This document shows, piece after piece, positions 42,948 to 50,677 of a stretch of DNA of 64,000 nucleotides (position 1 is its first letter; each line of letters opens with the position of its first letter). The position numbers and the translations under genes are program-made. The DNA is taken from assembly GCA_038321965.1 (NCBI GenBank), contig JBBQFL010000013.1:20432-84431 (forward strand), written 5' to 3'. Under the pieces are notes generated by a model. That model saw only the letters and a program-made list of their open reading frames with translations. It was not told the DNA's origin and did no database searches. The stretch comes from UKL13-2 sp038321965 (lineage in GTDB: Bacteria; Pseudomonadota; Gammaproteobacteria; Burkholderiales; Usitatibacteraceae).

Positions 42948-43139
42948 TCAGAGCTCAACCATTTCAAAATCCTCCTTGCGTGCGCCACATTCTGGACAGC
43001 ACCAACCAATAGGTATATCGCTCCAGCGCGTGCCCGGAGGGATGCCGTCTTCGGGCCAGCCGACCGCTTCTTCATACATTAATCCACAGACGAGACACAT
43101 CCATACTTTATTGGCGACGCCGTCATCAATCACATCCAT
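42948..43139 (-). CDS. Rubredoxin
   Basis: 63-residue one-iron electron carrier. Cys15 and Cys18 (WMCLVCG) and Cys48 and Cys51 (CCPECG) bind the iron, and the aromatic core (YEEAVGWPEDGIPPGTRWSD) is typical. It is transcribed toward pilG, whose start is 265 bases away, so a shared transcript is possible but not shown. The start is the ATG at 43137-43139. Confidence 0.94.
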   Translation of the reverse strand: MDVIDDGVANKVWMCLVCGLMYEEAVGWPEDGIPPGTRWSDIPIGWCCPECGARKEDFEMVEL

Positions 43140-43204
43140 TCTCAGCTTTCAAGGGCTACAATAGTGCTCAAATGTCCGCAGCAACGACGCTACCGGCCAA
43201 CGCT

Positions 43205-43227
43205 AAAAAAGCCGCATGATAGCGGCT
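43205..43227 (-). terminator. Intrinsic terminator upstream of rubredoxin
   Basis: AGCCGC (43210-43215) pairs with GCGGCT (43222-43227). On the minus strand the stem is followed immediately by TTTTTT (43210-43205). No minus-strand gene ends here, so it is either a premature terminator of the rubredoxin leader, the end of a short RNA read antisense to the thiD 5' end, or a block to antisense transcription. Confidence 0.6.
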
Positions 43228-43279
43228 CCTGCGGGCGTGCGCCACATGGGCTATTTTGCAGCATTCCAGATATTTAATC

Positions 43280-44167
43280 ATGCCAGACTACTTCAAAGCC
43301 CCTCCGGCAGTACTTACGTTTGCGGCAACTGACCCTTCCGGCGGCGCCGGCATCCAAGCCGACATTTTGACGTTGTCGAGCATGGGTTGTCATCCGCTTT
43401 CAGTGATCACGGCCATCACAGTACAGAACACGTCAGGGGTCGAAGCGATTTCCGCATTGGACGCCGATCTGGTCGCCGATCAGGCCCGGGCGATACTAGA
43501 AGATATCCCAGTCGCGGCATTCAAAATTGGTGTCCTGGGCAGCGCAGAAAATGTAGCGGCAGTGGCTGAAATTGTGTCGGACTATCCTGAAATCCCACTC
43601 ATATTGGACCCCGTATTGGCCTCAGCGCGCGGTGATGAGTTCGCCAACGAGGATACCTTGTCGGCGATAAGGGAGCTGCTTGTTCCGCAGTGTACTGTCA
43701 TCACGCCAAATACACCTGAATTACGGCGCTTGGCGCTTGAGGATGATGAAGAGTCGCTCGCACTGGAAAAACTTGCCATGCGATTGATAGAGTTGGGTTG
43801 CGAGTACGTTTTGGTTACCGGTACACATGAGGCCACGGCCGACGTGATTAATACCGTTTTTTTTGAAAAGGGCATCGTGCGAAGCGACACCTGGCAGCGG
43901 CTACCCGGCAGCTATCATGGTTCGGGATGCACGTTGGCGTCCGCTCTGGCGGCGACGATTGCGCGTGGCCTGGATATCGCTGAAGCAGCGCGTGAGGCTC
44001 AGGAATACACTTGGCAGACACTCAAGTTCGGCTTTCGTCCGGGCATGGGACAGCTCCTGCCGGATCGCATGTTTTGGGCGCGCGATGATGAGGGCGACGA
44101 GCGCTTCCCGAGCGACAAGACGCAAGTTACGCTGGCTGCAACCAATGGTTTGCTAACCCGCCTTTAA
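43280..44167 (+). CDS. thiD: ThiD, hydroxymethylpyrimidine (phosphate) kinase
   Basis: Phosphorylates the pyrimidine half of thiamine. 295 residues from the ATG at 43280 (MPDYFKAPPAVLTFAATDPSG). Family motifs: DPSGGAGIQADI, TVITPNTPELRRLAL and the phosphate loop GSYHGSGCTLASALAA. An earlier ATG 8 codons upstream is less likely. thiE follows after one base and hemL overlaps thiE, so the three form a tight unit. I saw no TPP riboswitch before it. Confidence 0.95.
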   Translation: MPDYFKAPPAVLTFAATDPSGGAGIQADILTLSSMGCHPLSVITAITVQNTSGVEAISALDADLVADQARAILEDIPVAAFKIGVLGSAENVAAVAEIVSDYPEIPLILDPVLASARGDEFANEDTLSAIRELLVPQCTVITPNTPELRRLALEDDEESLALEKLAMRLIELGCEYVLVTGTHEATADVINTVFFEKGIVRSDTWQRLPGSYHGSGCTLASALAATIARGLDIAEAAREAQEYTWQTLKFGFRPGMGQLLPDRMFWARDDEGDERFPSDKTQVTLAATNGLLTRL

Positions 44168-44168
44168 A

Positions 44169-44831
44169 ATGCGTGGACTGTATGCCATCACGCCAGAGAC
44201 AAGTGATTTGTCGAAGCTTGTTGATCAAGTGAGGCAGGCGGTCGCTGGTGGGGCGTCTGTTGTGCAATACCGAAATAAGTCGTTCTCGCTCAGTGTCGCC
44301 ATATTGCAGGCGAAGGCACTGCAGACGCTACTGAGCAAGACCGGTGTGCTATTCATTATCAACGACAACATCGAACTTGCTTTGTCGATCCAAGCCGATG
44401 GCGTTCACATTGGGAAGGGCGACAGCGACGTAGACGCGCTTCCCGGAATTCGCGAGCGCATTACCCGGAGCACTTTTTCATCGCGTCGTAAGCCGTTCTT
44501 GATCGGCGTTTCTTGTTACAACGATTTGCAGCGTGCGAAGGCCGCTGTCGTTGCAGGTGCGGATTACGTTGCTTTCGGCAGTCTTTTCCCCTCGCAAACC
44601 AAGCCGGACGCCGTAAGGGCGGCCATCACGCTTGTTAAGGCCGCCAAAACCGTATTGGATGTTCCAGTTGTTGCCATTGGCGGGATCACGCTCGAAAACG
44701 CACCACAACTCGTTGCGGCCAACGTCGATGCCATTGCAGTAATCACCGATCTGTTTGCGGCGACCGATATCAGTTATCGTGCGCGGCAATTTACAAATCT
44801 TTTCAATCCCGGAAATCATGTTTACCAATAG
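44169..44831 (+). CDS. thiE: ThiE, thiamine-phosphate synthase
   Basis: Joins the pyrimidine and thiazole halves to thiamine phosphate. 220 residues; TIM-barrel pattern with MRGLYAITPE, VVQYRNKS, FIINDNIELAL, DGVHIGKGD and DYVAFGSLFPSQTKP, ending with VVAIGGITLENA. The start is one base past the thiD stop. The end overlaps hemL by 14 bases. Confidence 0.95.
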   Translation: MRGLYAITPETSDLSKLVDQVRQAVAGGASVVQYRNKSFSLSVAILQAKALQTLLSKTGVLFIINDNIELALSIQADGVHIGKGDSDVDALPGIRERITRSTFSSRRKPFLIGVSCYNDLQRAKAAVVAGADYVAFGSLFPSQTKPDAVRAAITLVKAAKTVLDVPVVAIGGITLENAPQLVAANVDAIAVITDLFAATDISYRARQFTNLFNPGNHVYQ

Positions 44832-46107
44832 CAAAGTGTTGTTCGAAAAATCACAACGGGTTATCCCGGGCGGCGTCAATTCGCCAGTACGCGCGTTCCG
44901 CGCTGTAGGTGGAACGCCGATTTTTTTTCGTCGGGGCAATGGCGCATATTTGTGGGATGTGGATGACAACAAGTTCATCGACTATGTCGGCTCTTGGGGG
45001 CCGGCAATATTGGGTCATGCCCACCCCGAAGTGGTTCATGCCGTCCAGGAAAGTGCAGCTAATGGAATGTCTTACGGCGCACCGACGGAGGGCGAGCTGC
45101 AGATCGCCGAACGCCTGTGTGCGCTGCTGCCCTCGATTGAGCAGGTGCGATTGACCAGCTCGGGAACGGAGGCAACGATGAGTGCCATTCGCCTTGCGCG
45201 CGGCTTTACCGGACGCAACAAGATCATCAAATTTGAAGGCTGTTACCATGGTCATGGCGATGCTCTTTTGGTCAAGGCGGGGTCCGGCGCGCTCACCCTT
45301 GGCAACCCCAGTTCAGCTGGCGTACCGCCTGAAGTAGTCGCGGACACTATCGTTTTAGACTATAACAATGTGGACAGCCTCACCGATTGCTTTGACAAGC
45401 TCGGGGACGAAATTGCCTGCGTCATCATTGAGCCGGTCGCGGGCAACATGAACTTTGTGCTACCTGGTCAAGCGTACATGGATGCGTTGCGAAGCTTGTG
45501 CACCAAGTACGGTGCCATACTCATTTTTGATGAAGTCATGACTGGCTTTCGCGTAGGTCTAGCTGGGGCACAGGGCCACTTTGGGGTAGTCCCGGACCTT
45601 ACAACGCTAGGAAAAGTAATCGGGGGAGGCATGCCGGTAGGGGCTTTCGGCGGCCGCAAGGATATTATGGCGCACTTGGCCCCACTCGGTAACGTTTATC
45701 AGGCTGGAACCCTATCCGGAAACCCAGTCGCCGTTGCCGCTGGATTGAAAACGCTGGAGTTGGTATCTGCGCCGGGGTTTTTTGAAGCATTGACACAAAC
45801 AACGACAAGGCTGATTACCGGGTTGAATGCTGCCGCCGCAACTACGGGGGTCGAGTTTAGCGGTGCGTCACTCGGCGGCATGTTCGGTATTTTCTTTCGA
45901 AGAGATGTTCCCACAAACTATGCTGAGGCATTGCAAGCCGATAAACCCAAATTCAACCGGTACTTCCACGCCATGCTTAGAAGCGGCATATATTTAGCGC
46001 CGTCAGCGTTCGAGGCGGGTTTTGTGTCTTCGGCGCACACAAGTGCCGATATTGACACGACGATAAAGGCGGCGAAAGAAGCATTTGAGGATGCTGACCA
46101 AACGTAA
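44818..46107 (+). CDS. hemL: HemL, glutamate-1-semialdehyde 2,1-aminomutase
   Basis: PLP enzyme that makes 5-aminolevulinate in the C5 heme pathway. 429 residues from the ATG at 44818 (MFTNSKVLFEKSQRVIPGGV). Landmarks are NSPVRAF, SYGAPTEGE, HGHGDALLVK and FDEVMTGFRVG. The PLP Lys lies in TLGKVIGGGMPVGAFGG near residue 264. An upstream extension of 21 codons lies within thiE and is rejected. Its pathway partner hemB is 3 kb downstream. Confidence 0.97.
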   Translation: MFTNSKVLFEKSQRVIPGGVNSPVRAFRAVGGTPIFFRRGNGAYLWDVDDNKFIDYVGSWGPAILGHAHPEVVHAVQESAANGMSYGAPTEGELQIAERLCALLPSIEQVRLTSSGTEATMSAIRLARGFTGRNKIIKFEGCYHGHGDALLVKAGSGALTLGNPSSAGVPPEVVADTIVLDYNNVDSLTDCFDKLGDEIACVIIEPVAGNMNFVLPGQAYMDALRSLCTKYGAILIFDEVMTGFRVGLAGAQGHFGVVPDLTTLGKVIGGGMPVGAFGGRKDIMAHLAPLGNVYQAGTLSGNPVAVAAGLKTLELVSAPGFFEALTQTTTRLITGLNAAAATTGVEFSGASLGGMFGIFFRRDVPTNYAEALQADKPKFNRYFHAMLRSGIYLAPSAFEAGFVSSAHTSADIDTTIKAAKEAFEDADQT

Positions 46108-46125
46108 ATCCAGGGACGAAGCTGA

Positions 46126-47361
46126 GTGAAATTGAGAGCGACCATTGATGGTGTTGCGCTGGCTGCCCTGGTGTTCGCCGTGGTTGCGATTTCCACAGTG
46201 TCGGCTGTCGCGCTTATCTCCGCTGAAAATTTGATCACCACCAATGAAAAGGCGTTGCGCATGCAGCGAACCGTTTCCAGTCTGGAGGCGATTCGCTTTC
46301 ACTCGTTCGCCGTAAACAGCAGCGAACAAAATTACATCATTACCGGCCAAGAGCGAGATCTGACGCCGTACCGGGCAGGTACGGTTGAAATTGAGGCGGA
46401 AGTCGCGTATCTGGCTGATCGCAGATCTGAACATCCGGAGCTGGAAAGAAGATTTGCGGAGCTACAGTCGCTAGCTCGCAATTTTGTCGCTGATGAGCGC
46501 AAGATTGTTGAAGCACGTCGCGCGATGGGCGAATCGATCGCCCGGGAAATGGTGAAGAAACACTTTGGGGACGCGATCCATGAACAGTTGCTCAAGATCA
46601 CTTATCAGCTGTTGGTAAGCGCGCGAAAGCAGATGGATGAGCTCGAGGCAGATCAAATCGCGTACGGTGACAAGGTACGGCGCCTAATTCTCGCGTTAAT
46701 CTCCTCGGCAGGATTCATTCTATGTTTTCTGTATGGTTCGTTGCACCGGCTGAGTGTCGAACAACGTGCCGCCCAAGCGCGTTTTGCTCATCAGGCAATG
46801 CATGATTCACTCACGGGGCTGCACAACCGGCCCGCAGTGATGGAACATATCGACCGAAAAATTAACAATGGTGAACACGAAGCCTCCCTTGGCGGATTTG
46901 CACTCCTTCTGCTAGATCTCGATGGCTTTAAGGCCATCAACGACAATTCGGGACACGATGCGGGGGACGAACTGTTAAAGCAGGTTGCCATTCGTGTTGA
47001 AGCTGCGCTAAGAAATTCGGACTTCGTTGCCAGGCTCGGGGGTGATGAATTTCTGGTGGTCGTGCCACAAGTGTCGGATCGCGAAACGGCCGAACGCGTC
47101 GGAAAAAAACTCATTGACGTGATCTGCGCGCCTTATTTGTCACGCACCGGCTTTTCTTCGGTGACCGTCAGTATCGGCATTAGCATGTTTCCACGCGACG
47201 CACGAGACCGGGAGTCCCTGATGAAATGTGCAGATCTCGCACTCTATACAGCCAAGCGTACCGGAAAGAATCGTTTGTGTTTCTTTGAAGCCGATTTACC
47301 GGAAAACGCTGGTATCAATCAAGGCAGGCCTCAATCACCCGTTGGCCACACCCAGAAATGA
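46126..47361 (+). CDS. Diguanylate cyclase with CHASE3-like sensor domain
   Basis: 411 residues from a GTG at 46126, 18 bases after hemL. First membrane helix about 10-30 (GVALAALVFAVVAISTVSAVAL), then a helical periplasmic domain of CHASE3 type (RFHSFAVNSSEQNYIITGQER), then a second helix (LILALISSAGFILCFLYGSL) and a GGDEF domain with HDSLTGLHNRPAVM and the intact active site RLGGDEFLVVV. It should make cyclic di-GMP on a signal from the periplasm. No EAL domain. Its position after hemL gives no clue to the signal. Confidence 0.92.
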   Translation: MKLRATIDGVALAALVFAVVAISTVSAVALISAENLITTNEKALRMQRTVSSLEAIRFHSFAVNSSEQNYIITGQERDLTPYRAGTVEIEAEVAYLADRRSEHPELERRFAELQSLARNFVADERKIVEARRAMGESIAREMVKKHFGDAIHEQLLKITYQLLVSARKQMDELEADQIAYGDKVRRLILALISSAGFILCFLYGSLHRLSVEQRAAQARFAHQAMHDSLTGLHNRPAVMEHIDRKINNGEHEASLGGFALLLLDLDGFKAINDNSGHDAGDELLKQVAIRVEAALRNSDFVARLGGDEFLVVVPQVSDRETAERVGKKLIDVICAPYLSRTGFSSVTVSIGISMFPRDARDRESLMKCADLALYTAKRTGKNRLCFFEADLPENAGINQGRPQSPVGHTQK

Positions 47362-47371
47362 TCCGCTAAAG

Positions 47372-48022
47372 TCAACGTGCGCGCATTCCGGCGATATATT
47401 CCGCGAGTGCCAGCATATCTTTATCGCGCAAACGACCCGTTATCGTTTGCATTTGCGCGTTTTTGCGCTCCCCGGTAGAAAAACCCCTTAGAGCCCCCAA
47501 GGTATACTCCTGCCACTGGCCAGCGAGCCGCGGATAATTCGCGGGGATACCGGCACCCGCGCCACCGTGACATCCCGCGCACGCGGGAATTTTCAACTCT
47601 GGAATGCCGCCGCGAAAGATCTTTTGACCTTCCTCGGCAAGTGCTTTGTTGTTCGCAACTGCGTTGGCCTTGGCACGTTGTGCAAAGTAATGCAGACCTA
47701 GTGCCTTCATGTCAGCATCCGTCAAGTTGGCGGCCATTCCCTGCATCGTTGCGTTCTTACGGGCGCCGGATTTGAAGAGTGCTAGTTGCTTGGCGATATA
47801 CTGTTCAGGCATTCCCGCAATATTGGGATTGGCGGGAATCGCGCTCATGCCATCCAAACCGTGGCAGGCAACGCAGACTGCACCAGCGATTTGTTGGCCG
47901 CGGGCTGCGACATCGGCTTTGCTAGGCCCCGCCTTCGGCGACTCAGCTTGCATAGGCTCTGTGCTTGCATGTGTCAATGACGTACAGATTGCCAAAACCA
48001 AAGTTGTCAGAATGCGTTTCAT
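47372..48022 (-). CDS. Cytochrome c4-type di-heme cytochrome
   Basis: 216 residues from the ATG at 48020-48022. Signal peptide (ILTTLVLAICTSLTHAS), then two c-type heme sites, CVACHGLDG near residue 50 and CACGCH-like CAGCHGGAG in the second half. Met ligands are probable in MQGMAANLTD and NAQMQTITG. Cytochrome c4 carries electrons between the bc1 complex and terminal oxidases in the periplasm. It is convergent with the diguanylate cyclase gene, 10 bases apart. Confidence 0.93.
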   Translation of the reverse strand: MKRILTTLVLAICTSLTHASTEPMQAESPKAGPSKADVAARGQQIAGAVCVACHGLDGMSAIPANPNIAGMPEQYIAKQLALFKSGARKNATMQGMAANLTDADMKALGLHYFAQRAKANAVANNKALAEEGQKIFRGGIPELKIPACAGCHGGAGAGIPANYPRLAGQWQEYTLGALRGFSTGERKNAQMQTITGRLRDKDMLALAEYIAGMRAR

Positions 48023-48100
48023 CGCCAAGCCCTTGAATTAATACTGCAGGAATGTGGACCTAAAACATGATTTTAGCTGATCGCGCACGAAGAGGAAACC

Positions 48101-48703
48101 ATGGGGCTATTTGACCGTGCGATGTACATCGCATCCGCGCATGACCTGGAACAACTGCCGCCCGACATTGGCGCGGAGGTGGCGTTTGTTGGGCGCTCAA
48201 ACGCCGGCAAATCAAGCGCAATCAACACACTCGCAAATCACCGTCGGCTTGCGTTCGTTTCCAAAACGCCGGGACGTACTCAGCTAATCAACTTCTTCGC
48301 ACTTGGCGATGATCGCACGTTGGTGGATCTGCCTGGCTATGGATACGCGGAAGTGCCGGCTAGAGTGAAGGCGCACTGGCAAAATGTGATGGCTGCCTAC
48401 GTTAGCACGAGAAATTCCCTTAAAGGTTTGGTGTTGATCATGGATGCGCGCCACCCGCTGAAAACGCTGGATGTAAAACTTCTTGACTGGTATCTCCCAA
48501 CGGGAAAGCCCGTTCATTGCCTGCTAACAAAAGCTGACAAGTTGTCAAAAAGCGACCAGGCACTTACGCTTCGGAAGGTAATCAAGCAGTTGGACGCGGC
48601 TGAACATAATGCGACCGTACAACTCTTTTCTTCGTTGAATAAAGAGGGGCTGGAAGAAGCGGAAGACGCAATTCGCGAATTATTTGGCGCCTCCTACAAT
48701 TAG
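48101..48703 (+). CDS. ysxC: YsxC (EngB/YihA), ribosome-assembly GTPase
   Basis: 200-residue GTPase needed for late assembly of the 50S subunit. G1 GRSNAGKSSAIN, G3 DLPGYGYAEV, G4 TKADKL and a final G5 region (SSLNKEG) are present. The good ribosome site GAGGAAACC lies just before the ATG. It is divergent from the cytochrome c4 gene by 78 bases; the small-RNA candidate lies after it on the other strand. Confidence 0.96.
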   Translation: MGLFDRAMYIASAHDLEQLPPDIGAEVAFVGRSNAGKSSAINTLANHRRLAFVSKTPGRTQLINFFALGDDRTLVDLPGYGYAEVPARVKAHWQNVMAAYVSTRNSLKGLVLIMDARHPLKTLDVKLLDWYLPTGKPVHCLLTKADKLSKSDQALTLRKVIKQLDAAEHNATVQLFSSLNKEGLEEAEDAIRELFGASYN

Positions 48704-48767
48704 GCCTTGGTCCGGCGACGGGAACAGTCCGCGCTCAATTGGCGAGAAGTACTCTTGCTTTGTGCGA

Positions 48768-48884
48768 GCAACAAAATAGAAAACGGCCCGGGAAAAAGGG
48801 GTAACCCGGGCCGTTGGTAAAAGCCTTAAATGAGATTAAGGCCCCCGCTCAGGGAGGAGAAGCGGGGAGGCGCGAACGCCTCAC
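48768..48884 (-). ncRNA. Candidate small RNA with anti-Shine-Dalgarno loop
   Basis: Minus strand, in the 289-base gap between ysxC and hemB. From 5' to 3': hairpin GAGGCG-TTCG-CGCCTC (48882-48867, UUCG tetraloop); hairpin CCCCGCT/AGCGGGG with an 11-base loop TCTCCTCCCTG (48867-48843); hairpin GCCTTAA-TCTCAT-TTAAGGC (48842-48823); and an 11-bp terminator stem AACGGCCCGGG/CCCGGGCCGTT (48815-48782) followed by TTTTCTATTTTG. The CCTCC in the exposed loop is complementary to ribosome-binding sites. The plus strand has no U-run after the last stem, so direction is clear. It resembles known anti-Shine-Dalgarno small RNAs (the CCUCCUCCC family of Rhodobacter and, from memory, Rfam's betaproteobacterial toxic small RNA), but I could not compare them. 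Confidence 0.7.
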
Positions 48885-48889
48885 AAACT

Positions 48890-48917
48890 CAGATATGCAT
48901 CTGCGTGAAAAGTTCAA
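48890..48917 (-). promoter_or_regulatory. Probable promoter of the small RNA
   Basis: On the minus strand TTGAAC (48917-48912), then 16 bases, then TATCTG (48895-48890). That places transcription start near 48884, directly ahead of the first hairpin. The -35 matches the consensus at 5 of 6 positions; the -10 matches at 3 of 6. Confidence 0.45.
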
Positions 48918-48992
48918 CCTCACTTGTATCAGATGGTTTTAGCACGCCATGTTGTAGACTTGAGCGCATTCTGACCAATACAACTGCATTCC

Positions 48993-50000
48993 ATGAATAT
49001 CGGCCAATTTCCACAGCGTCGTATGCGTCGCCTGAGGCGAACTGCATATCTGCGCGACCTGGTTCGCGAGTCCAACCTGTCGACCAAGGATTTGCTATAT
49101 CCGGTTTTCATACTTGAGGGCACGAAGAGGCGCGAACCAGTGTCATCGATGCCAGGCGTTGAACGAAAGTCATTGGACGAGCTATATCCAGTCGTTGAAC
49201 GCGCCGCGAGACTCGGTATTCCCGCCATCGCCCTATTTCCAGTTATTGAATCGGAAAAAAAAACTCCGGGTGGTGACGAGGCGCTGAACCCTTCGGGGTT
49301 GGTTCCAACCGCAGTGGGTGAATTGAAGAAACGATTTCCAGATATGGCAGTGATTTGCGATGTTGCGCTCGACCCGTACACGAGTCATGGTCAAGATGGT
49401 GTGCTTGACGCAAATGGCTATATCCTTAACGATGAAACCATCGCCGTTCTGGCAGCACAGGCAATCGTGCAGGCGGCGGCGGGCGTAGACATTGTTGCAC
49501 CATCGGATATGATGGACGGCCGAATTGGCGCGATTCGACACGCGCTCGACGACCATCGGCATATTCATACTGCGATCTTGGCGTATTCAGCAAAATATGC
49601 CAGCAAGTTTTACGGGCCATTTCGTGACGCTGTCGGTTCCGCTGCCAATCTCGGAAGCTACGACAAGAAAAACTACCAGATGGATCCGGGCAACTCGGAC
49701 GAAGCGATGCGGGAAATTGCCTTGGACCTGCAGGAGGGCGCCGACATGATTATGGTGAAGCCAGGAATGCCATATCTAGACATCGTGCAGCGTGCTAAAT
49801 CTACCTTCGGAGCGCCGACCTTCGTCTATCAGGTGTCTGGCGAATACGCGATGCTAAGGGCCGCTGCGCAAAACGGCTGGTTGGACGGGGAAGCCTGCAT
49901 GATGGAGTCACTTCTGGCGTTCAAACGTGCGGGAGCGGATGGCATCCTTACCTACTTTGCGCTTGAAGCGGCCGCCATATTGGAAACAAAATCGAATTAA
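48993..50000 (+). CDS. hemB: HemB, delta-aminolevulinic acid dehydratase (porphobilinogen synthase)
   Basis: Condenses two aminolevulinate molecules to porphobilinogen in heme synthesis. 335 residues. Schiff-base lysines lie in AYSAKYASKFYGPFRDAV and MIMVKPGMPYLD. The metal site reads DVALDPYTSHGQDG, with Ala125, Asp127 and Asp135 where zinc enzymes have three cysteines, so it is of the magnesium-type (Pseudomonas-like) class. It begins 289 bases after ysxC, with the small-RNA candidate in between on the other strand. Its stop overlaps that of the next gene. Confidence 0.97.
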   Translation: MNIGQFPQRRMRRLRRTAYLRDLVRESNLSTKDLLYPVFILEGTKRREPVSSMPGVERKSLDELYPVVERAARLGIPAIALFPVIESEKKTPGGDEALNPSGLVPTAVGELKKRFPDMAVICDVALDPYTSHGQDGVLDANGYILNDETIAVLAAQAIVQAAAGVDIVAPSDMMDGRIGAIRHALDDHRHIHTAILAYSAKYASKFYGPFRDAVGSAANLGSYDKKNYQMDPGNSDEAMREIALDLQEGADMIMVKPGMPYLDIVQRAKSTFGAPTFVYQVSGEYAMLRAAAQNGWLDGEACMMESLLAFKRAGADGILTYFALEAAAILETKSN

Positions 50001-50641
50001 CCCGCAAGTAACGCCTCGACCTCTGCCAGCCGCGCACGCTTTAGTTTGTTTGCTGATCGTGAAGCCCACGCCGCATGGTGCGGAAACAGGGAGATGCAAA
50101 TGGTTACGTCTCCGACAGATATTTCATAGAGCAATCCACCCGCCGGTAGTTTTTCGTGCGGCAATGACATCGGGCAACGAGTATGGATTTCGAATCGAAT
50201 ACCCGCCTTCAGCAAGTGCATTTCCAGTTGTTTCGGGTCGTCCAGAATCATTTCCAATTCGATTCGCGAGAAATGATTGGCTGACCCGTCAAGCACTGCG
50301 CCAACGAGCCAGGGCGAAAAACCGTCTAGCCAACGCATGATTTCTACCGCAGTATGGCGCAAAGTAAGACATTCCTTTGGCTGTGAGTCGGCTTGAAAAA
50401 CAGCTTGATGCGTCTTCAATGCCGATTGAACTTCAAGTTCGTCCGGTAAACCTCCGCGTTCTGTAACGCCCATTTGGCGAACGGCTTTTTGTACAGCCAT
50501 CGCAATATTGACGATACCTTCGTCTGCCATCAAGCGCGCTGCTCGGTAGCTAACTTCCGAGGCGAGTTTGCGGCGGTCAGCTCGTTCGTTTCGGGCGCTG
50601 GCCGGCTGTGTTCTCAACCGCTTCTGTCGGCATCGAGTCAT
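49997..50641 (-). CDS. Conserved hypothetical protein
   Basis: 214 residues, soluble. A basic N-terminus (CRQKRLRTQPASARNERADRRK) is followed by helical and mixed segments (VSYRAARLMADEGIVNIAMAV, then HTAVEIMRWLDGFSPWLVGAVL) and a beta-containing C-terminal part (GGLLYEISVGDVTICISLFP). The pattern with DGSANHFSRIELEMILDD after WLVGAVL resembles nucleotidyltransferase-like folds, but I would not assign it. It is 36 bases downstream of mrcA, so possibly in its transcript, and its stop overlaps the hemB stop by 4 bases, convergently. Confidence 0.7.
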   Translation of the reverse strand: MTRCRQKRLRTQPASARNERADRRKLASEVSYRAARLMADEGIVNIAMAVQKAVRQMGVTERGGLPDELEVQSALKTHQAVFQADSQPKECLTLRHTAVEIMRWLDGFSPWLVGAVLDGSANHFSRIELEMILDDPKQLEMHLLKAGIRFEIHTRCPMSLPHEKLPAGGLLYEISVGDVTICISLFPHHAAWASRSANKLKRARLAEVEALLAG

Positions 50642-50677
50642 CTACAAAACGTCTGCGTGGGATGTGCCGGGCCGACG

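Noticed and set aside
43141..43280. Possible TPP riboswitch before thiD
   Set aside because: A CTGAGA motif exists nearby but on the minus strand at the rubredoxin start, and the other conserved TPP elements are missing.
48830..49117. Open frame of 95 codons on the plus strand between ysxC and hemB
   Set aside because: It runs through the hairpins of the small-RNA candidate and into hemB in another frame, and it has no ribosome site or family resemblance.
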